Shown here piece after piece: positions 1-8,459 of a DNA stretch of 64,000 nt. The notes beneath the pieces are model-generated. The model saw nothing but the letters and a program-made list of their open reading frames with translations. It was not told where the DNA came from and searched no databases. Both the position numbers and the translations under genes were made by a program. This DNA comes from an uncultured Alistipes sp. (GTDB lineage Bacteria; Bacteroidota; Bacteroidia; Bacteroidales; Rikenellaceae). The stretch is taken from NCBI GenBank assembly GCA_900541585.1, contig UQKD01000003.1:124001-188000 (forward strand). The letters run 5' to 3'. Each line of letters starts with the position of its first letter. Positions within the stretch are counted from its first letter, which is position 1.

Positions 1-476
1 GGCTGATGGGCGGTAAAAGGAAATTCGTAGACAAGCTGCAAATGGTCTTCGACGAGGGTTTGTACGACCCTGCGAACGAACCCGACATCGCCTATGCGTA
101 CCTGTTCAGCCGCTTCCGGGGCGAGGAGTGGCGCACACAGCTTCAGACGCGTCGTCTTTTGGACAAGTACTTCACGACGGCGGCCGACGGTATCCCGGGC
201 AACGACGACACGGGCACGATGTCGGCGTGGGCGGTCTTCACGATGCTGGGCCTCTACCCGGACTGCCCGGGCGAGCCTTACTATACGCTCACGGCCCCCG
301 TGTTCGACCGCGCCGAGATCGACACCGGCGGCGGTACGCTGGTGATCGAGAGACACGGCGAGGGGTATGTCCGGAAAATGGCGCTGGGCGATAAACCGTT
401 GAAAAATTATCGTATCTTGCATGGCGAACTGCTCAAGGGCGGTAAACTTACTTTTGAACTTCAAACTGACAAATAG
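1..476 (+). CDS. GH92 family alpha-mannosidase, C-terminal part (5' end outside window)
   Basis: This is the last ~158 residues of a glycoside hydrolase family 92 exo-alpha-mannosidase; the frame is open to the left edge, so the gene starts outside the window. The family signatures are visible: an NEPD segment near window residue 27 and the GNDDTGTMSAW stretch near residue 66, which in GH92 carries acidic active-site residues and calcium-site neighbours. The protein would be exported and trim terminal alpha-mannose from glycans. The stop TAG at 474-476 is immediately followed by the ATG of the next gene, also GH92, so the two are almost certainly co-transcribed. The exact linkage specificity cannot be told from this fragment. 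Confidence 0.9.
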   Translation, partial: LMGGKRKFVDKLQMVFDEGLYDPANEPDIAYAYLFSRFRGEEWRTQLQTRRLLDKYFTTAADGIPGNDDTGTMSAWAVFTMLGLYPDCPGEPYYTLTAPVFDRAEIDTGGGTLVIERHGEGYVRKMALGDKPLKNYRILHGELLKGGKLTFELQTDK

Positions 477-3400
477 ATGAAACTTACCGGATTTTTATTT
501 GCCGCGGTTCTGCTGACATCCTGCGCGCAACCCGCCGCAGAGGATAACTACACGCGCCTTGTGGACCCGAAGATCGGCACGGGCGGCCACGGGCACGTCT
601 TCGTGGGGGCCAACGTTCCTTTCGGACTGGTGCAATTAGGCCCCACGAGCATCCCGCAGGCGTGGGACTGGACGTCGGGCTACCATGAGTCGGACTCGAC
701 GGTGATCGGCTTCTCGCATACGCACCTTTCCGGAACGGGCATCGGGGACCTGTTCGACATCACCGTCATGCCCGTTACGGGCGAGGTGACCTATGCCCGC
801 GGGGAGGAGAAAGACCCTGCTTCGGGGATGTGGTCCTACGCCGATCGGACAAAAGAGATCACGAAGCCGGGCTACTACTCGGTGCCGCTGACCCGCTACG
901 GCATCACGGCCGAAATGACCGCCACGGAACGTGTGGGGCTGCATAGATATACCTTCCCGGCCTCGACGGAAGCAGCCGTGGTTTTCGATCTGGAGAACGG
1001 CGGTTGCTGGGACAAAGCGACGCAGACGCATCTGGAGAAAGAGAGTGACAACCGTATTACGGGTTACCGCTACTCGACGGGCTGGGCCAAGGATCAGCGG
1101 GTCTATTTCGTGGCGGAGTTCTCGAAACCCTTTGCGAAGTTCGAAACCGTCGGGGACAAATATGCCCGGGCGTCGTTCGCAACGACTGACGGCGAACAGG
1201 TGCTCGTGAAAGTGGCCCTTTCGCCCGTGAGCATCGAGGGTGCCAAGGCGAATCTCGTGGCGGAACTCCCCGGCTGGGATTTCGACGCCACGGTAAAAGC
1301 CGCCGACGCGAAATGGAATGCCGAACTGTCGAAGGTGAAGGTCACGACGACGGACGAGACCGCCCGGCGGATTTTCTATACGGCGCTTTATCACACGATG
1401 GTCGCCCCGTCGCTCTTCTGCGACGTGAACGGCGACTACTACGGCTCGGACCACAAGATCCACCGCTCGGCTGACTTTACGAACTACACGACCTTTTCGC
1501 TCTGGGATACCTACCGGGCCGCGATGCCGCTGATGACGATTCTCCACCCGGAGAAGATGCCCGACATCATCCGGACGATGCTGGCGATTGCCGACGAGCA
1601 GGGACGGCTCCCGGTATGGCACCTGTGGGGCAACGAGACCGACTGCATGGTGGGCAACCCGGGTATCCCGGTCGTTGCGGACGCCATCGTGAAGGGCATC
1701 GGCGGGTTCGACCGGGAAAAGGCTTTCGAAGCCATTAAAAAGACGGCGATGAACCCCGACCGCGGCAACGGCCTGCGGATGAAATACGGCTATATTCCGT
1801 GCGACCTCTTTAACGAAGCGGTGGCCTACGACATGGAATATGCTTTGGCCGACGGTGCCGCAGCCCGGGCCGCCGAGGCGCTGGGTAAGACCGGGGACGC
1901 AAACTATTTCACGGATCGCAGCCACTCTTACCGCAATTACTTCGACCCCTCGACGCACTTTATGCGGGGCCGGGACTCGAAGGGAGGGTGGCGCACGCCG
2001 TTCAGCCCCTTCGCTTCGACCCACCGCGCCGACGACTACTGCGAGGGCAACGGCTGGCAGTATACATGGCTCGCGCCGCACGACGTTGCGGGATTGGAGG
2101 CCTGCTTCGGCAGCCGGGAGAAGATGATCGAAAAACTGGACTCGCTGTTTACGGTAAGTTCGGTGATTGAGGGCGGCGAGACCTCGCCCGACATCTCGGG
2201 ACTGATCGGCCAGTACGCCCACGGCAACGAGCCGAGCCATCATGTGCTCTACCTCTACACGATGCTGGGGCGGCCGTGGAAGACGGCGGATAAAGTAAGG
2301 GAGGTGCTGACGACGCTCTACCACGACGCGCCCGACGGGCTTTCGGGCAATGAGGACGTGGGGCAGATGTCGGCGTGGTACGTCCTCTCGGCGCTGGGCA
2401 TGTACGAGGTGGAGCCTGCGGGCGGACGCTACTGGTTCGGATCGCCCCTGTTCGACAGGGCGGAAGTGAAGATTCCGGGCGGGACGTTCACCATCGTCGC
2501 AGAAAACAACTCCGCGGAGAATAGATACATCCAACGGGTATGGCTCGACGGACAGCCCTATACGAAGCCCTACCTGTGGCACGAAGAGTTGATGAAGGGC
2601 GGGGAGCTGCGCTTCGAGATGGGTGCCGAGCCCAAGGTGTGGTATTGTCCCGACGAACCCGAAACGTATGCAGACCAGCGCCCGGCCGAAGACAAGCGGC
2701 TTTTCACTTCCGAAGCGGTCGAAAAGGAGATCGAGCGCGTGTGCGGTCTTCTGACCAATGAACGCCTGCGGTGGATGTTCGCCAACTGCTTTCCCAATAC
2801 GCTCGATACCACGGTTCACTACCGTGAGGATGAAGCCGGAAATCCCGACACCTACGTCTACACGGGCGACATCCCGGCCATGTGGCTGCGCGATTCGGGG
2901 GCCCAGGTGTGGCCCTATGTGCAGTTGTGCGGCAAGGACGAGCAGTTACAGCGGATGATCGCGGGGGTTATCCGGCGCCAGCTGAAACTCATCAACATCG
3001 ACCCCTATGCCAATGCCTTCAACGTCGCGCCGACGGGGGCCCACAACAAGACGGATTTACCCGAGGCCGACCCGATGGTCTTCGAGCGCAAATGGGAGAT
3101 CGACTCGCACTGCTATCCCATCCGCTTGGCACACCACTACTGGAAAACGACGGGTGATGAGTCGATTTTCGACGGGACGTGGACCTCGGCGGTGCGCAAC
3201 ATGCTGAAAACCCTCAAAGAACAGCAGATGAAGGAGGGCCCCGGGGACTACATCTTCCTGCGCACGACCGACCGCCAGCTGGACACCCGCTGCCATGTGG
3301 GGCGCGGCAATCCCGTGAAGCCCGTGGGGTTGATTGTCTCGGCATTCCGACCCTCGGACGACGCCACGACTTTCGGGTTCCTCGTGCCCTCGAACTTTAT

Positions 3401-4007
3401 GGCCGTCACGTCGCTGCGCAAAGCCGCTGAAATTCTGACGGCTGTAAACGACGAAAAGGAGCTTGCAAACGAGTGTACGGCGCTGGCCGACGAAGTGGCG
3501 GAGGCATTGCAGAAATACGCCGTTGTCGAACATCCGGAGTTCGGGAAGATCTATGCCTTCGAGGTCGACGGTTTCGGCGGACAGCAACTGATGGACGACG
3601 CCAATGTGCCGTCGCTGCTGGCGATGGCCTATCTGGGCGATGTGGAACGCACGGACCCCGTGTATGAAAACACGCGCCGCTTTGTCTGGAGCGAAAATAA
3701 TCCGTATTTTTGGTGCGGCGCGGCGGGCGAAGGCATCGGCGGTCCGCATATCGGGGTCGAGATGATTTGGCCCATGAGCATTATGATGCGGGCCTTTACC
3801 TCGACCGACGATGCCGAGATCCGCGACTGCCTGCTGCAACTGATCACCACCGACGCCGGAACGGGCTTCATGCATGAGTCGTTCTCGCGTCACGACGCCT
3901 CGAACTACACCCGGGCGTGGTTCGCCTGGCAGAACACCCTGTTCGGGGAGTTGATCCTCAAGCTCGTAAACGACGGTAAAACAGATTTGTTAAATTCCAT
4001 CCGGTAA
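477..4007 (+). CDS. GH92-GH125 two-domain alpha-mannosidase lipoprotein
   Basis: This 1176-residue protein joins two mannosidases. A lipoprotein signal ends at the LTSC lipobox (Cys about residue 16). Residues ~24-725 are GH92, with the GHGHVFVGANVPFG start, the HGNEPSHHVLYLY segment and GNEDVGQMSAWY. Residues ~745-1165 are GH125, with YTGDIPAMWLRDS, FERKWEIDSHCYPIRLAHHY and NPYFWCGAAGEGIGGPHIG. GH92 enzymes are calcium-dependent inverting exo-alpha-mannosidases; GH125 enzymes are exo-alpha-1,6-mannosidases. In Bacteroides these are usually separate proteins of mannan or N-glycan loci. A fusion would let one surface or periplasmic protein remove side-chain and backbone mannose. The start abuts the previous stop, and a strong terminator follows the gene. 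Confidence 0.93.
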   Translation: MKLTGFLFAAVLLTSCAQPAAEDNYTRLVDPKIGTGGHGHVFVGANVPFGLVQLGPTSIPQAWDWTSGYHESDSTVIGFSHTHLSGTGIGDLFDITVMPVTGEVTYARGEEKDPASGMWSYADRTKEITKPGYYSVPLTRYGITAEMTATERVGLHRYTFPASTEAAVVFDLENGGCWDKATQTHLEKESDNRITGYRYSTGWAKDQRVYFVAEFSKPFAKFETVGDKYARASFATTDGEQVLVKVALSPVSIEGAKANLVAELPGWDFDATVKAADAKWNAELSKVKVTTTDETARRIFYTALYHTMVAPSLFCDVNGDYYGSDHKIHRSADFTNYTTFSLWDTYRAAMPLMTILHPEKMPDIIRTMLAIADEQGRLPVWHLWGNETDCMVGNPGIPVVADAIVKGIGGFDREKAFEAIKKTAMNPDRGNGLRMKYGYIPCDLFNEAVAYDMEYALADGAAARAAEALGKTGDANYFTDRSHSYRNYFDPSTHFMRGRDSKGGWRTPFSPFASTHRADDYCEGNGWQYTWLAPHDVAGLEACFGSREKMIEKLDSLFTVSSVIEGGETSPDISGLIGQYAHGNEPSHHVLYLYTMLGRPWKTADKVREVLTTLYHDAPDGLSGNEDVGQMSAWYVLSALGMYEVEPAGGRYWFGSPLFDRAEVKIPGGTFTIVAENNSAENRYIQRVWLDGQPYTKPYLWHEELMKGGELRFEMGAEPKVWYCPDEPETYADQRPAEDKRLFTSEAVEKEIERVCGLLTNERLRWMFANCFPNTLDTTVHYREDEAGNPDTYVYTGDIPAMWLRDSGAQVWPYVQLCGKDEQLQRMIAGVIRRQLKLINIDPYANAFNVAPTGAHNKTDLPEADPMVFERKWEIDSHCYPIRLAHHYWKTTGDESIFDGTWTSAVRNMLKTLKEQQMKEGPGDYIFLRTTDRQLDTRCHVGRGNPVKPVGLIVSAFRPSDDATTFGFLVPSNFMAVTSLRKAAEILTAVNDEKELANECTALADEVAEALQKYAVVEHPEFGKIYAFEVDGFGGQQLMDDANVPSLLAMAYLGDVERTDPVYENTRRFVWSENNPYFWCGAAGEGIGGPHIGVEMIWPMSIMMRAFTSTDDAEIRDCLLQLITTDAGTGFMHESFSRHDASNYTRAWFAWQNTLFGELILKLVNDGKTDLLNSIR

Positions 4008-4142
4008 TGAAAAACTGCGCATTCATCATTCGGGCGGTCCTCTCCTCGGACTGTTGCGAAGCCCCGAAACTCGAAACATCGTTGCGCCCTATTCGATAAG
4101 CAACGGGAAATGGAAGCCGGAAAAGCCATTCTTTTTCCACGC

Positions 4143-4174
4143 CTGCCAATCCACTATGGATTGGCAGTTTTTTT
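4143..4174 (+). terminator. Intrinsic terminator of the GH92 operon
   Basis: A perfect 11-bp stem (4143-4153 with 4157-4167) has a 3-nt loop and is followed by seven T residues on the plus strand. It lies 135 bp after the stop of the GH92-GH125 gene and is the evident end of that transcript. A run of ten G residues (4193-4202) lies between it and the opposing rubredoxin terminator. Confidence 0.85.
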
Positions 4175-4210
4175 ATGAATCGGTCAGCCGAAGGGGGGGG
4201 GGAGGGGACG

Positions 4211-4237
4211 AAAAAATGCGCCCCATCGGGGGCGCAT
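4211..4237 (-). terminator. Intrinsic terminator of the rubredoxin gene
   Basis: A 9-bp inverted repeat (4216-4224 with 4229-4237) is followed on the minus strand by six T residues. It lies 24 bp beyond the rubredoxin stop codon. Confidence 0.85.
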
Positions 4238-4261
4238 CCTTCGTTTCTCCGAAGCGCGGGC

Positions 4262-4426
4262 TTACTCCTCAACCTCTTCGAAATTGCTCTTGTCGACGCC
4301 GCAAACCGGGCATGCCCAGTCGTCGGGAATCTCCTCGAACGGCGTTCCGGGGGCGATGCCTCCGTCGGGATCGCCGACTGCGGGATCGTAAATCCATTCG
4401 CAGACTACACAACGATACTTTTTCAT
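4262..4426 (-). CDS. Rubredoxin
   Basis: A 54-residue reading frame begins [11 protein letters not shown] and contains the two rubredoxin knuckles, CVVC near residues 6-9 and CPVCGV near residues 39-44, with the conserved [19 protein letters not shown] between them. These four cysteines bind a single iron. Rubredoxins carry electrons in the cytoplasm, in anaerobes usually to peroxide- or superoxide-reducing partners. Length and motif spacing are normal for the family. It has its own terminator, and no redox partner is next to it. The gene is very short and easily missed by a length cut-off. Confidence 0.95.
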   Translation of the reverse strand: MKKYRCVVCEWIYDPAVGDPDGGIAPGTPFEEIPDDWACPVCGVDKSNFEEVEE

Positions 4427-4465
4427 CTTTAACTGTATTTTATAAGGTGAATAATGGTATGCAAA

Positions 4466-5005
4466 TTAGCTGCCGCTATCTTCCTCCTCCGCGTCTTCGT
4501 CGGGGCGGTTGCCGCCCGGCGGGGTGAGTTCGGCCACCAGACGGTCGGCGTCGGCGCACGAGACGTAGAGCCGGTCTTCGTAGATGTCCGTGATCTCGAC
4601 GAAATTCCGCCACTCCGAGGCGTATAGCCGCACGCGGTCCAGCCTCCGCAGGTCGATGAAGTGTCCGTAGTAGCCGAAGAACCCGCATCCGCCGAAGATC
4701 GGCAGGAACCATTTCATGTGTTTGGGGTCCACCCGGCGCACCGAGGCGATTTCATCGCGGCGTATTTCGGTGATGTCCAGCAGACAGCGCACCTCGACCT
4801 TCTCGTCCGACACGACGATCTTGCGGGGAATCGACAGCGACATCAGGGCCACCAGCGCCACGATGAACGAGGTGAACCACGCCGAAAGGTAACCTCCTTC
4901 GTAGAGGTGGTACAGCAGGCCGCCCAGCAGGATGAAGACGATGATGTAAACCAGCGTCCAGTAGATCGTGCTGTGATCGAAGCGGTATTTATACGTGCTC
5001 TGCAT
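4466..5005 (-). CDS. Membrane-anchored PH-domain-like protein
   Basis: This 179-residue protein has two predicted membrane segments near residues 15-35 and 42-58. A soluble part with alternating beta strands follows (RKIVVSDEKVEVRC, DEIASVRRV, VRLYASEWRNFVEITD), the pattern of bacterial PH-like domains, and it ends in an acidic tail. No enzymatic motif is seen. Its start overlaps the end of ispD by 17 bp, so it is probably the third gene of an M23 peptidase-ispD-PH operon and translated by coupling. The function is unknown; a role at the cell envelope is only inferred. Confidence 0.7.
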   Translation of the reverse strand: MQSTYKYRFDHSTIYWTLVYIIVFILLGGLLYHLYEGGYLSAWFTSFIVALVALMSLSIPRKIVVSDEKVEVRCLLDITEIRRDEIASVRRVDPKHMKWFLPIFGGCGFFGYYGHFIDLRRLDRVRLYASEWRNFVEITDIYEDRLYVSCADADRLVAELTPPGGNRPDEDAEEEDSGS

Positions 5006-5720
5006 CGGTCGTCTCTTCTTCGTTTTCGGCCTCTTCGCGTGCGGCGATCAGCGCTTCGGCGACGACGAAATCCCCGGGGGTCGTGAGTTTGAGGTTTTCG
5101 CGCTCGCCCTCCGCGAGGCAGACTGCCTGCCCGATGGCCTCGACCACCGACGCGTCGTCGGTGAACTCCGCACGGTATTCGGCCTCGTAGGCCCGGCGCA
5201 GGACGTCTGCGCGGAAGATTTGCGGGGTCTGCACGATGCGCAGAAACCGGCGGTCGACGATGTGCGACGCAACGTTCCCCGCCTCGTCCGCGTCCGTTTC
5301 GCGGAACGAATCCACCGGCTCCACGACCGGAACCGCGGCCCCGTGCCTTGCGGCAGCTTCGGCCACACGGCGGATCATCGCGATGCTCCCCAGCGGGCGC
5401 ACGCCGTCCTGCACGGCTATCAGGCCGGGATCGGACGTCAGCGCCGCCAATCCGTTCCTCACCGAGTGGAACCGCTCCGCGCCTCCCGCGACGATTTTGT
5501 GTTCGGCGACGTCGAAACGTGCCGAGAGGTTTTTCCAGAACCCGATGTGCTGTTCGGGGAGCACCGCCACGATCTCCGCACCGGGCAGCGCCGCAGCGAA
5601 CGTGTTGATCGTGCGCGCCAGTACGGGCATGCCGCCCAGAAACCGGAACTGCTTGGGCCGTGCGCCGCCCGCGCGGCTTCCGCTGCCCCCTGCTACGATG
5701 ATGATTCCCGTGCTTTCCAT
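4989..5720 (-). CDS. ispD: 2-C-methyl-D-erythritol 4-phosphate cytidylyltransferase
   Basis: IspD transfers CMP from CTP to methylerythritol phosphate, the third step of the MEP isoprenoid pathway, in the cytoplasm. The 243-residue protein shows the nucleotide-binding loop AAGGSGSRAG-type sequence near residues 9-18 followed by RPKQF, an internal DGVRP motif near residue 107, and the TPQIFRADVLRRAY segment. The C-terminal ~20 residues are acidic and extend beyond the usual length. The gene begins 4 bp after the M23 peptidase stop and overlaps the PH-protein start. Another pathway gene, ispE, lies 23 kb away in this window. Confidence 0.95.
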   Translation of the reverse strand: MESTGIIIVAGGSGSRAGGARPKQFRFLGGMPVLARTINTFAAALPGAEIVAVLPEQHIGFWKNLSARFDVAEHKIVAGGAERFHSVRNGLAALTSDPGLIAVQDGVRPLGSIAMIRRVAEAAARHGAAVPVVEPVDSFRETDADEAGNVASHIVDRRFLRIVQTPQIFRADVLRRAYEAEYRAEFTDDASVVEAIGQAVCLAEGERENLKLTTPGDFVVAEALIAAREEAENEEETTDAEHV

Positions 5721-5724
5721 CGGC

Positions 5725-7020
5725 TTATCGGTTTTCGGGTGTCTGTGCGGCTGCGGGCAGGACGAGCGAATCGAGCTGCGTGATCTGCTCCCCGGGCTTC
5801 ACCTCGCCGTTGAGTTCGGCCGAGATACGGTCGCGGACGAATTCGAACAGTGCGCGGTTCTCGCTGGCGATCGGCTCGGCGGGTTCCGACGGAATCTTCA
5901 GCGGGTCGATCGGCGTGCCGTTCTTCCAGACGCGGTAATCGAGGTGCGGGCCGGTCGATGCGCCCGTCGAACCGACGTAGCCGATCAGCTGGCCCTGCGA
6001 CACGCGCGAACCCTTGGCGATGCCTTTGGCATAGCCGCTCAAGTGGAGGTAACCCGTCATCAGGTTGCCGGCATGCTTGATCTTGAGCGTGTTGCCGCCG
6101 CCTCCGCCCCAGCCCTTGAACGTCACTGTGCCGTCGGCTACGGCATGCACGGGCGTACCTTTCGGCGCGGCGTAGTCGACACCTGTGTGCGGGCGGTAGA
6201 CCTTGTAGATCGGGTGCTTGCGGGCGTAGGAGAATTTCGAACTGATGCGCGAGTATTTCAGCGGCGCCTTGAGCATCTGTTTGCGCAGGCTCGCTCCGTC
6301 CGCCTCCCAGTACTGGATTTTGCCGCCCTGGCGGAACGGGATGGCGTAATATTCCTTGCCGCCCTGCGAGAACTTCGCGCCCCAGATGCGGCCGATGCCC
6401 ACCGACACCGTGTCGTCGATGAACCGCTCGTCGTAGATCACCGTGAAGTTGTCGCCCTTCTGGATGCCGAAGAAATCCACCGTCCACTGATAAATGTCCT
6501 CCAATTCTGCGGCCAGCGCGTAGGGCAGGTCCTGTTCCATGATCGCACCCCAGAGCGAGGAGTTGATCACGGCGCTTTTCTTCGTGCGGCGCAGCGTGTA
6601 GGCCTTGGCGTCCTTGCGCACGGAGACCGAGTCGTCGTGAAATCCGAAGACCACGTAGTCGGTGACCGATATTTCATAGGCGAGGTAGTCGAGATGGGGC
6701 GCGTAGAGCGAATCCTCGTGGATAAAGGCCGTGTATTTGTGCCCGGCGCGGATGTTGCGCAGCGGGAACACCTCCTTCGAGGCTTTGTCCAGCCGGTCGA
6801 CCGCGAGGGCCGACACGCCGAATCCGTTGAGTATTTTTCCCAGCGTTTCGCCGCTTCCGACCTCCCCGGTCTCGGTGCGGTAATCGTCGGCATTGATGCC
6901 GTAAAGCATGTTGTGAGGCTCCTCTGCGTCCTCCACTTCCACCACCGGACCCTGGGTCCGGTTGCAGGCGCCTGCCGCCGCGAGCAGCAGGGCGCATATC
7001 GTTATTTTCAGACCGTTCAT
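5725..7020 (-). CDS. M23 family peptidoglycan peptidase (lipoprotein)
   Basis: This 431-residue protein starts at the ATG giving MNGLKITICALLLAAAGAC; that signal ends in a lipobox (AGAC), which favours this start over an in-frame TTG 12 nt upstream. The C-terminal half has the M23 zinc-peptidase motifs: HTGVDYAAP (HxxxD) near residue 286 and HLDYRVW (HxH-type region) near residue 358, in a LytM-like fold with a GWGGGGGNTLKIKH strand. The N-terminal half resembles the opacity/LysM-like regions of Bacteroidota M23 proteins. It likely cleaves peptidoglycan cross-links in the periplasm. It is the first gene of the operon with ispD, and TATCTTTG lies just upstream. Confidence 0.92.
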   Translation of the reverse strand: MNGLKITICALLLAAAGACNRTQGPVVEVEDAEEPHNMLYGINADDYRTETGEVGSGETLGKILNGFGVSALAVDRLDKASKEVFPLRNIRAGHKYTAFIHEDSLYAPHLDYLAYEISVTDYVVFGFHDDSVSVRKDAKAYTLRRTKKSAVINSSLWGAIMEQDLPYALAAELEDIYQWTVDFFGIQKGDNFTVIYDERFIDDTVSVGIGRIWGAKFSQGGKEYYAIPFRQGGKIQYWEADGASLRKQMLKAPLKYSRISSKFSYARKHPIYKVYRPHTGVDYAAPKGTPVHAVADGTVTFKGWGGGGGNTLKIKHAGNLMTGYLHLSGYAKGIAKGSRVSQGQLIGYVGSTGASTGPHLDYRVWKNGTPIDPLKIPSEPAEPIASENRALFEFVRDRISAELNGEVKPGEQITQLDSLVLPAAAQTPENR

Positions 7021-7029
7021 AGATGAAGA

Positions 7030-7152
7030 CAAAGATAGTGCAAGGCGAGCGCAAATGCAAACTTGTTTGCAATTTGCCGAGCCGCCGCCTGTTTAAGGCA
7101 CTGCCAAAGATAGTGCAAGCCGGGCGCAATCCCAAATTTTTTTGCGGATTGC
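7030..7152 (-). repeat. Two direct copies of a promoter-bearing element
   Basis: Copy A at 7030-7081 and copy B at 7105-7152 begin with the same CAAAGATAGTGCAAG and continue with similar GC-rich then AT-rich sequence. Each holds a small hairpin (for example GCAAATGCAAAC against GTTTGCAATTTGC in copy A). Read on the minus strand, each contains TATCTTTG, a match to the Bacteroidota minus-7 box TAnnTTTG, at 7030-7037 and 7105-7112. Copy A sits 10 bp before the M23 peptidase start, so at least that copy is likely its promoter. Confidence 0.7.
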
Positions 7153-7182
7153 TTGCCGTCGTGCGGCGCGGGCCGCAGGGTT

Positions 7183-7214
7183 TTCTGTACTTTTTGCGGC
7201 CAAAAAGTACAGAA
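7183..7214. repeat. Perfect 14-bp inverted repeat
   Basis: TTCTGTACTTTTTG at 7183-7196 pairs perfectly with CAAAAAGTACAGAA at 7201-7214 around a 4-base loop. It lies between the divergent M23 peptidase and lpxK genes. It may be a dispersed intergenic palindrome or an operator; a terminator is unlikely because neither strand has a T tract just outside the stem. Confidence 0.65.
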
Positions 7215-7355
7215 GATTCCGCAGCACTCGCCGCGGTTCGTTTTTTTGCGGCTGAAAAACACATGAGACTCCCGCAGCAAGAGGCGGTATCCGGAAATCC
7301 GTTTCCGCAAATCAGTCGCTATTTTCCGCTCTGGAACCAGATTTGCGGATTTTGG

Positions 7356-7387
7356 TTTGGTGGTCCCGGGAAAAATCGTTACCTTTG
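7356..7387 (+). promoter_or_regulatory. Promoter of the lpxK operon
   Basis: TTTG at 7356-7359 is followed after 20 bp by TACCTTTG at 7380-7387, an excellent match to the Bacteroidota sigma-ABfr consensus (TTTG, then TAnnTTTG). The lpxK start is 28 bp downstream. Confidence 0.75.
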
Positions 7388-7415
7388 AAAGTTATCTGTT
7401 CAAACCGATAGAAAG

Positions 7416-8459
7416 ATGCTCAAATGCCTGCTCGCACCTGCGGCCTTCCTCTATAAAGCGGGGGTGACGTTTCGTCACCGCCTCTTCGACTGGGGCATCC
7501 TCAAGAGCGAGAAGTTCGACATTCCGATCATCTGCATCGGCAACATCACCGTCGGCGGCACGGGCAAGACCCCGATGGCCGAAATGGTAATTGCCTACAT
7601 GTCCCAGATGCACGACGTGGCGCTGCTCTCGCGCGGTTACGGACGCCGTACGAAAGGGTATCTGGAGGTTCGTGCCGACTCGCATTACCGCGACGTGGGC
7701 GACGAGCCGCTGCAAATCAAGCTCAAGTTTCCCGATACGGTGGTCGCCGTCTGCGAGAAGCGTTCCGAAGGCATCCGCCGCATCCGCGCCGAGCATCCCG
7801 AGGTCGACCTGATCGTTATGGACGACGGTTTCCAGCACCGCTACGTGGAGCCGAAAATCAATGTCGTGATGATCGACGCCACGCGGCCCGTTCAGCACGA
7901 CCGGATGCTGCCCGTGGGAACGCTGCGCGACCTTCCGGAGGAGTTGCACCGCGCCCACTATTTCGTGGTCACGAAATGCCCCGAGCGGATGGCCCCGATC
8001 GACCGCCGCATCCTGCGCAAGGTGCTGATCCAGGTGGCCTACCAGCGGGTCTATTTCACGCGTTTCGAGAGTTTCATGCCCCAGCCGCTCTACGCCGAGG
8101 AGGCGTCCGGCGAGCCGCTGGCGCAGGGGCGGCCGGTGATCGCCCTCTCGGGCATCGGCAACCCGAAGCCCTTCCTGCAGACGCTCCGCGAACGTTACGA
8201 AGTCGTAGCCGAGATGACGCTCGACGACCACCATGTCTACAAGGTCCGCGACATGAACGCCCTCGTGGCGCTTCTGGAGAAGCATCCGGGCGCGGTAATT
8301 GTTACCACGGAGAAGGATGCCGTCAAGATGACCAACCGGGCGAAAATCCCCGCCCGGGTCCGCAGCAACCTGTACTATTTACCGATAAATATTTCATTCA
8401 TAGAGGATTCGGCAACGGATTTTCTGCAAAAATTAGAAGAAGATGTTAGAGGAAATTAA
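7416..8459 (+). CDS. lpxK: Tetraacyldisaccharide 4'-kinase
   Basis: LpxK phosphorylates the 4' position of the lipid A disaccharide at the inner face of the inner membrane, using ATP. The 347-residue protein has the P-loop GGTGKTP near residues 47-53, followed by a switch-like DDGFQHRY near residue 139, both diagnostic. An N-terminal hydrophobic helix (LLAPAAFLY) fits membrane association. A consensus promoter precedes it, and its end overlaps the purine nucleoside phosphorylase gene by 17 bp, indicating one transcript with that gene and ssb. Confidence 0.96.
   Translation: MLKCLLAPAAFLYKAGVTFRHRLFDWGILKSEKFDIPIICIGNITVGGTGKTPMAEMVIAYMSQMHDVALLSRGYGRRTKGYLEVRADSHYRDVGDEPLQIKLKFPDTVVAVCEKRSEGIRRIRAEHPEVDLIVMDDGFQHRYVEPKINVVMIDATRPVQHDRMLPVGTLRDLPEELHRAHYFVVTKCPERMAPIDRRILRKVLIQVAYQRVYFTRFESFMPQPLYAEEASGEPLAQGRPVIALSGIGNPKPFLQTLRERYEVVAEMTLDDHHVYKVRDMNALVALLEKHPGAVIVTTEKDAVKMTNRAKIPARVRSNLYYLPINISFIEDSATDFLQKLEEDVRGN

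Noticed and set aside
636..2819. Long open frame (727 residues) opposite the GH92-GH125 gene
   Set aside because: It mirrors the GC-rich codons of the real gene, has no signal, domain or promoter, and lies fully inside it.
4193..4202. Run of ten G residues as a possible phase-variation tract
   Set aside because: It lies between two opposing terminators, outside any gene or promoter, so a switching role has no support.
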